NCBI GenBank assembly: GCA_002068205.1
Contig: MVZB01000067.1
Span: 1 to 13,853, forward strand
Direction: 5' to 3'
DNA from: a candidate division BRC1 bacterium ADurb.BinA292
Lineage (GTDB): Bacteria; Sumerlaeota; Sumerlaeia; MVZB01
Length of the DNA: 13,853 bases
Each line of letters starts with the position of its first letter. The first letter of the stretch is position 1. The notes beneath the pieces are model-generated. The model was not told where the DNA came from and searched no databases. It worked only from the letters and a program-made list of their open reading frames with translations. Below, one piece after another: positions 7,920 through 13,853 of the stretch. Made by a program: the position numbers and the translations under genes.

Positions 7920-7923
<4 letters not shown>
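5773..7923 (+). CDS. mutA: Methylmalonyl-CoA mutase, small (non-catalytic) subunit
   Basis: This encodes 716 residues, longer than the about 640 of the Propionibacterium small subunit. It pairs with MutB to form the cytoplasmic heterodimer that interconverts methylmalonyl-CoA and succinyl-CoA. The N-terminal half is a degenerate mutase barrel (VTQTYEGVSIQPIYTRRDW near residues 36-54, then SSRSVCVGTSCYHRAGATAVQDLAF and NQFLAIAKLRAARRLW, echoing the catalytic subunit). The C-terminal flavodoxin-like domain (about 590-716) lacks the DxHxxG cobalamin motif; LGPVAQHTARAGYARNF stands in its place, so this subunit should not bind B12. The GTG at 5773 is chosen because AGGAG (5761-5765) lies 7 bases upstream and the protein starts like other small subunits. 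The last four bases overlap mutB. Confidence 0.93.
7904..7909 (+). promoter_or_regulatory. Ribosome binding site for mutB within mutA
   Basis: AAGGAG lies inside the end of mutA, 10 bases before the mutB ATG at 7920. With the 4-base ATGA overlap it supports coupled translation, which would help keep the two subunits equimolar. Confidence 0.7.
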
Positions 7924-10118
<2,195 letters not shown>

Positions 10119-10266
10119 CGAGGTGACGAGGCGCGCGGCAACGCCATTTGCCGGCTTGGGTTCGCCCCCTGCGGGGACGCGGGGTTGGCGCGTGCACGTC
10201 GCCAGGTTCCGCTGCGCACCCCCAGACGCAGGTGGGTCAGTGGCGGCCGGGAAGGAGAAAGCGGCC

Positions 10267-10434
10267 GGTTTTCGAGAGCCGAGGACGAGGGACGAGAGCC
10301 GAGAGCCGAATTTCGGGCGGGCCTTTCGGGGGCGATTGCGAGTCGCTCATGAGCCTGCGGTTCACAATGAGGTGATAAAGATTGGGCAGGCCTTCGGGAG
10401 CGAGGACGAGGACGTATTTTCGAGTGAGGACGAG
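10267..10434 (+). repeat. Dispersed purine-rich intergenic repeat, copy C (most complete)
   Basis: This fills much of the 397-base mutB-meaB gap (10119-10515). It contains, in order, the part shared with copy B (10267-10313) and the part shared with copy A (10316-10341). After 67 more bases a degenerate second start follows (TATTTTCGAGTGAGGACGAG, 10415-10434). The two halves joined here suggest A and B are partial copies of one longer element. A 115-codon open frame crosses this gap but reads the repeat and has no ribosome site; I do not call it a gene. The first 140 bases of the gap show nothing else. Confidence 0.75.
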
Positions 10435-10466
10435 AGACGGATTATTCAGGGAGGACGAACCGGGAT

Positions 10467-10495
10467 TTGATGTGAGCGTTCGGTTCCCTTACAAT
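10467..10495 (+). promoter_or_regulatory. meaB promoter
   Basis: TTGATG (10467-10472, four of six) and TACAAT (10490-10495, five of six) are 17 bases apart. Transcription would start near 10502, leaving a leader of only about 13 bases before the ATG at 10516, with no Shine-Dalgarno in it. Confidence 0.55.
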
Positions 10496-10503
10496 TCAAT
10501 TGT
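10491..10503 (+). promoter_or_regulatory. Inverted repeat over the meaB -10 region (operator candidate)
   Basis: ACAATT C AATTGT is a perfect 6-1-6 inverted repeat that covers most of the -10 hexamer and the expected transcription start. Its position suits a repressor site. It is AT-rich in an otherwise GC-rich window. Confidence 0.35.
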
Positions 10504-10515
10504 CAGTCGATCTTC

Positions 10516-11535
10516 ATGCCTGATTCTGCCCCTTCCCGTCCCCCCGTTCGGCGCACGCTGAGTCTGGAAGATTACCGCGACGGGATCCGCAAGGGCGACC
10601 GCGCGATTCTGGGCCGCGCGATCACACTCGTCGAGAGCAGTCGCCAGGACCACCAGTACCTGGCGCAGGAACTGCTCTCCGCGATCCTCCCCGACACCGG
10701 CAATTCCCATCGGATCGGGATCACGGGGGTTCCCGGCGCCGGCAAGAGCACGTTCATCGAATCGTTCGGCGGGATGCTGACGGGCAAGGGGCACCGCGTC
10801 GCGGTGCTGGCGATCGATCCGACGAGCAGCGTGACGGGTGGGAGCATTCTGGGGGACAAGACGCGGATGGTGGAGCTGGCCGCCGACCCGCGCGCGTTCA
10901 TCCGCCCGTCGCCCAGCGCCGGGACGCTGGGGGGCGTCACGCGCAAGACGCGCGAGACGATGCTGCTGTGCGAGGCGGCCGGATTCGACGTGATCCTGGT
11001 GGAGACGGTCGGGGTCGGCCAGTCCGAGACGGTGGTCTACGACATGGTCGATTTCTTTTTCGTGCTGATGATCGCCGGGGCGGGCGATCAACTCCAGGGG
11101 ATCAAGCGCGGCGTGCTGGAGCTGGCCGACATGCTGGCGGTCAACAAGGCCGACGGCGACAACCAGCTCAAGGCGCGCCAGGCTGCGTTGGAGTATCGGC
11201 GCGCGTTTCATCTGATGCGGCCGCTGAGCCCGCACTGGACGCCGCCGGTGGTCACGTGCAGCGGGCTGAAGCGGCAGGGACTGGAAGAGATCTGGGAGCT
11301 GATCAGGGAACACCGGCGCAAGCTGACGGCCGCCGGCGAGTTTGAGGGGCGGCGCCGACGCCAGCGGATCCAGTGGATGTGGGACATGGTGAACGATCAG
11401 TTGGGGATCGCGCTGCGTCGCCACCCATCGGTGCAATCGCGTTTGCCGGCGATCGAACAGGCGGTGCTGCACGGGACGCTGAGCCCCACGCTGGCGGCGC
11501 GGCATCTGCTGGAGGCGTTCGGCTTGAGTCGGTGA
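10516..11535 (+). CDS. meaB: Methylmalonyl-CoA mutase-associated GTPase MeaB
   Basis: This encodes 339 residues, the usual length for MeaB/ArgK G-proteins (human MMAA homologue). The protein binds methylmalonyl-CoA mutase in the cytoplasm, gates adenosylcobalamin loading and protects the enzyme from inactivation. Motifs seen: Walker A GVPGAGKST (71-79); AIDPTSS (99-105); GDKTRM (113-118); Walker B and switch region DVILVETVGVGQSE (158-171); and G4 motif NKAD (210-213). A C-terminal helical dimerisation arm follows. All nucleotide-binding elements are intact. The ATG at 10516 is the natural start for the family, although no Shine-Dalgarno precedes it. It lies on the same strand as mutAB but 397 bases away with its own promoter candidate, so it may be transcribed both separately and by read-through. 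Confidence 0.96.
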   Translation: MPDSAPSRPPVRRTLSLEDYRDGIRKGDRAILGRAITLVESSRQDHQYLAQELLSAILPDTGNSHRIGITGVPGAGKSTFIESFGGMLTGKGHRVAVLAIDPTSSVTGGSILGDKTRMVELAADPRAFIRPSPSAGTLGGVTRKTRETMLLCEAAGFDVILVETVGVGQSETVVYDMVDFFFVLMIAGAGDQLQGIKRGVLELADMLAVNKADGDNQLKARQAALEYRRAFHLMRPLSPHWTPPVVTCSGLKRQGLEEIWELIREHRRKLTAAGEFEGRRRRQRIQWMWDMVNDQLGIALRRHPSVQSRLPAIEQAVLHGTLSPTLAARHLLEAFGLSR

Positions 11536-11547
11536 CCGGGCCGGTCA
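11533..11547 (+). repeat. Perfect inverted repeat at the meaB stop codon
   Basis: TGACCGG G CCGGTCA begins with the TGA stop of meaB. The arms match perfectly over seven bases with one central base. No T tract follows, so it is not a standard intrinsic terminator; it may be a 3' end stabiliser or a protein site. Confidence 0.4.
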
Positions 11548-11553
11548 TACAGG

Positions 11554-11573
11554 CTCACTCGAAAATATGTCCT
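11554..11573 (-). repeat. Right arm of a 20-base inverted repeat flanking meaB
   Basis: Read on the minus strand this is AGGACATATTTTCGAGTGAG. It matches the plus-strand sequence at 10409-10428 at 19 of 20 positions (G instead of A at position 6). The pair encloses the meaB promoter, gene and stop-codon palindrome. The left arm is part of repeat copy C. Confidence 0.6.
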
Positions 11574-11582
11574 TCATTTTCA

Positions 11583-11890
11583 GGATCGGTTGGATCGGTG
11601 CTCCCGTCCCAACGGGACGTTGTCGCTTTGGGTATCCCGGTTTCCCGCCACTGAAGCACTTGCCATTCCGCAAATTCAAACCGGCTCCGGCCGCCCCTGC
11701 CAGGGGCTTGAATCGTCAGGGGCGGCGACGCAGGGTTCCGGCCTGCGGCCGTCATCCTGCGCTTTATTCCCCGTCGTCCGCTTCGCGGACTTACCGGGTT
11801 AGCTAATTGGAACCGCCAGCATTGAAGAGGGAATCCTGAACTAGCGGGCTGAAGTCTGCCGTCCCTGACGGGACTGCCCTGTTGAAGGAT
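11583..11890. repeat. Hairpin-rich intergenic region
   Basis: This lies in the convergent gap 11536-11995 and has no believable gene. Perfect short inverted repeats follow one another: CGTCCC/GGGACG (11605-11619); GCCGCCCCTG (11690-11699) with CAGGGGCGGC (11717-11726), which encloses a competing GCCCCT/AGGGGC hairpin (11693-11707); GTCCGC/GCGGAC (11776-11790); and GTCCC/GGGAC (11861-11874). A tandem GGATCGGT(T/G) nine-mer lies at 11583-11600. It looks like a cluster of REP-like elements. Any of them could end transcription from either side, but none has a T tract. The last 100 bases show nothing recognisable. Confidence 0.55.
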
Positions 11891-11995
11891 CCGGCAAGGA
11901 CCGGGTCGTTCGAATCGGCCGAGCACTCCCCATCTCGTTGTGATCCGCCGGTTTCATGAATCGGTATCGAATTCATACCTTCCGCATGGTTCTTC

Positions 11996-13786
11996 CTATT
12001 CGGCGCGCGCGCGGTATAAGACGAAGTCTCCGTGCCGGGCCACTTCCTCCAGGTGCAGCTCTCGCGCCAGCGTGGGTAGAACGACCTTGTTCAGAAACTC
12101 AGTGGTGGAGGGGAACCAGGGGGGCGCCTGCGCAAGAATGTAGGCCGGCCGGTGAAACAGTCGCTCGCGCTCGGCGGGCGAGATCGTCCAGTGGGCGGCG
12201 TCGCCGGCGCCCGCCGCGATGAGCAGCACGGCCGGCTCGCGCCGCCACGCGGCGGGGAGCTCTTCTCGGCCGGCGGGCCCCAGCGGCGTGATGCCCACCG
12301 GACGGAGATCAAATTCCAAAGCCTTGGCCAGGTGGCCGTTCATCACCGGGGCGTCGACGATCCAGCTATAGAGACCCGCGGTAGGGCCCGGCCGGGGTCG
12401 GATTCGATTCACGACGCCGGCCTCCCAGCCCGAGAAGAGCCAGGCGTCGGCCGGCACGTGCGCCAGCAGGCGGCGGGCGCTGTCGACCTGCGAGGCGCGC
12501 ACCTGGCCGGGCGGCGGATGCATGACCGGATAGGCATGGCGGGCGGCGCTCCGGATGAGGATCGCGGCGGCGAAGATCGCCAGCACCTGCGCCCAGCGAT
12601 GGGCGCGCCAGCGCAGGAAGGGGCCGCGGCGCAGGCGGCTCCAGGTCCAGGCGCGCATCAGGCCCCAGGCCGCGAGGCCGTCGATGAGCGGGAGCCACAA
12701 CAGGCCGAGCCGATATTCGAGGAAGAAATACGTCCCGAGAAACAGGGCGCCCACGGCCGCCCAGCCGGCCAGGATGAGGACGACGCGGCCCCAGGGCCGT
12801 CCGCGGCGTCGCGGCCAGAGCAGGCACGCCAAGGCCGCGGCGGCGACCGGCGCGGCATAGCGGCCGTAGTAGGCGCCGGTCAGCCCCAGGAAATGGCGCG
12901 CGTAGTAGACCAGGTTGCCGATGCCGCCGCCGTAACCGACGTAGCCCTCCAGCGCGTAGCGCGGGTTGAACGTGCGCCGAAACTCCGAATAGATCACCGG
13001 GTGCCAGAACTGATAGCCGTTGAGGCGCCAGTCGCCGAAGGCCCAGTGACGATAGAGCGCATCGCCGAAGGCGCAGAGCAGGCCCGCCAAGGTGAGCCCG
13101 ATCGCCGCGGCGAAGCGGCGGCGAGCCAGCGCGCGATCCCAGACCAGAATCGCGAAAACCAGGGCCCAGTAGGCGAACGGCGCCTTGGCCACGGTCAACC
13201 AGCCGGCCAGCAGGCCGGCGGCGATGCCGCGCGCGAGGCCGGGCGCGGGTCCGCCGGGTTCAAGCCACGGCCGCCCCACCTGCAACAGCGCCAGCCATGC
13301 GGCGACGATCGCCGTCTCGCTCATGACGACCGCGGAGGCTTCGAGCAGGGCCGGATGCAGCGCCCAGAACAGGGCCGCCAGGCCGCCCGCGGTCCGCGAA
13401 CCGAGCAGCCACGCGCCGACCCGCGCCATCAGCAGCACGGAGAGCAGGCCGTAGCAGGTCGCCGCCCAGTGCAGGCGGGTCAGGTCGAACCCCGCCAGCC
13501 AGTTGAATGGCGCGAGGGCCAGCGGAAACGCGAGCGGATAGCGGGAGGGATAAAGCTGAAGCCCGGTGTCGATGAGCGGCGGCTGGAGGCGCGCCAGACG
13601 CTGCGAGAGCATCGCGTACTCGACGGCGTCGGGCGTGGGCACCAGATCCCGGCCCTGATTGCGCGGCAGATGCAGAGCGCAGCCCAGATAGACGGCGACG
13701 GGCAGGAGCCAGTAGAGCGTTCGGCGCGCCAGGCCGCGGAAACCGGCGCGTGGCGGCCGGCTAGGGGCGGCGTTGGCCGGACTCAC
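11996..13786 (-). CDS. Polytopic membrane protein, GT-C glycosyltransferase-like (GT39/ArnT type)
   Basis: This encodes 596 residues. After a short basic N terminus the first membrane segment covers about 24-40, followed by an outside loop with TPDAVEYAMLSQRLA (Asp53, Glu56) and YPSRYPLAFPLALAPF. This order (membrane segment, loop with acidic pair, then several membrane segments including VVMSETAIVAAWLALL near 153-168) is typical of GT-C enzymes that use polyprenyl-phosphate sugars. About ten further hydrophobic segments extend to about residue 412. The C-terminal 180 residues are soluble and probably extracytoplasmic. Likely role: sugar transfer to protein or cell-surface glycan; donor and acceptor are unknown. 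The start is GTG at 13784-13786, overlapping the stop of the upstream gene as GTGA, so translation is coupled. It ends with TAG at 11996-11998, convergent with meaB. Confidence 0.75.
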   Translation of the reverse strand: MSPANAAPSRPPRAGFRGLARRTLYWLLPVAVYLGCALHLPRNQGRDLVPTPDAVEYAMLSQRLARLQPPLIDTGLQLYPSRYPLAFPLALAPFNWLAGFDLTRLHWAATCYGLLSVLLMARVGAWLLGSRTAGGLAALFWALHPALLEASAVVMSETAIVAAWLALLQVGRPWLEPGGPAPGLARGIAAGLLAGWLTVAKAPFAYWALVFAILVWDRALARRRFAAAIGLTLAGLLCAFGDALYRHWAFGDWRLNGYQFWHPVIYSEFRRTFNPRYALEGYVGYGGGIGNLVYYARHFLGLTGAYYGRYAAPVAAAALACLLWPRRRGRPWGRVVLILAGWAAVGALFLGTYFFLEYRLGLLWLPLIDGLAAWGLMRAWTWSRLRRGPFLRWRAHRWAQVLAIFAAAILIRSAARHAYPVMHPPPGQVRASQVDSARRLLAHVPADAWLFSGWEAGVVNRIRPRPGPTAGLYSWIVDAPVMNGHLAKALEFDLRPVGITPLGPAGREELPAAWRREPAVLLIAAGAGDAAHWTISPAERERLFHRPAYILAQAPPWFPSTTEFLNKVVLPTLARELHLEEVARHGDFVLYRARAE

Positions 13787-13853
13787 GGCTGCGTGGGCAG
13801 GCGCGTGATCTCCAGAACCAGCCGGTCCAGGTTGTCGCGCAAGACCGTCGCGG
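13783..13853 (-). CDS. C-terminal end of an unidentified gene upstream of the GT-C protein
   Basis: Only the last 22 codons and the TGA are inside the window; they read ATVLRDNLDRLVLEITRLPT and end in QP. The stop overlaps the GTG of the membrane protein gene by GTGA, which is the main reason to believe this is coding. The fragment looks like an amphipathic helix, but it is too short to name a family. The two genes are probably one operon transcribed toward the window centre. Confidence 0.55.
   Translation of the reverse strand, partial: ATVLRDNLDRLVLEITRLPTQP

Noticed and set aside
10123..10470. A 115-codon frame between mutB and meaB
   Set aside because: It translates repeat copy C, has no ribosome site, and its composition follows the repeat rather than a protein.
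11555..11926. A 123-codon minus-strand frame in the convergent gap
   Set aside because: It is built across several palindromes and a tandem nine-mer, starts without a ribosome site, and looks like translated REP-like DNA.

Overview
The window reads as high-GC bacterial chromosome. The gene content (ClpB, split methylmalonyl-CoA mutase with MeaB, a RimB-type aspartic protease, a GT-C type membrane protein) together with purine-rich intergenic repeats suggests an uncultivated planctomycete-like lineage. That placement is inference; no rRNA or marker gene is present to test it.

Layout. 1-167 (minus) is the start of a retropepsin-like 'ATP-dependent zinc protease' family gene running off the left edge. 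168-586 is non-coding and holds the first copy of a dispersed purine-rich repeat. 587-1870 is a damaged stretch: pieces of a secreted or membrane-anchored protein in three different frames, a CRISPR-like repeat-spacer-repeat unit inside it, and then the C-terminal part of a polytopic membrane protein resembling an ABC-2 permease. 2014-2292 is a small exported protein with a hairpin-containing leader and a strong intrinsic terminator. 2663-5317 (minus) is clpB.

From 5318 the strand changes. A 455-base divergent gap carries a clpB promoter candidate, a second repeat copy and a near-consensus promoter for mutA. mutA (5773-7923) and mutB (7920-10118) overlap by 4 bases and encode the non-catalytic and catalytic subunits of adenosylcobalamin-dependent methylmalonyl-CoA mutase. 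After a 397-base gap with the most complete repeat copy comes meaB (10516-11535), the GTPase that protects and loads the mutase; it has its own promoter candidate. Together these three genes interconvert methylmalonyl-CoA and succinyl-CoA (propionate, odd-chain and branched-chain carbon flow). The epimerase that usually accompanies them is not in the window.

11536-11995 is a hairpin-rich convergent gap. 11996-13786 (minus) is a 596-residue GT-C-like membrane protein, translationally coupled (GTGA overlap) to a gene whose last 22 codons are visible at the right edge.

Most worth a second look: (1) the CRISPR-like unit sitting exactly where the central part of a gene has been lost; (2) a dispersed intergenic element recurring in three gaps, always purine-rich on the plus strand; (3) a near-perfect 20-base inverted repeat bracketing meaB; (4) repeat-based operator candidates overlapping the -10 regions of mutA and meaB. 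No complete new defence or metabolic system is evident from the coding content.
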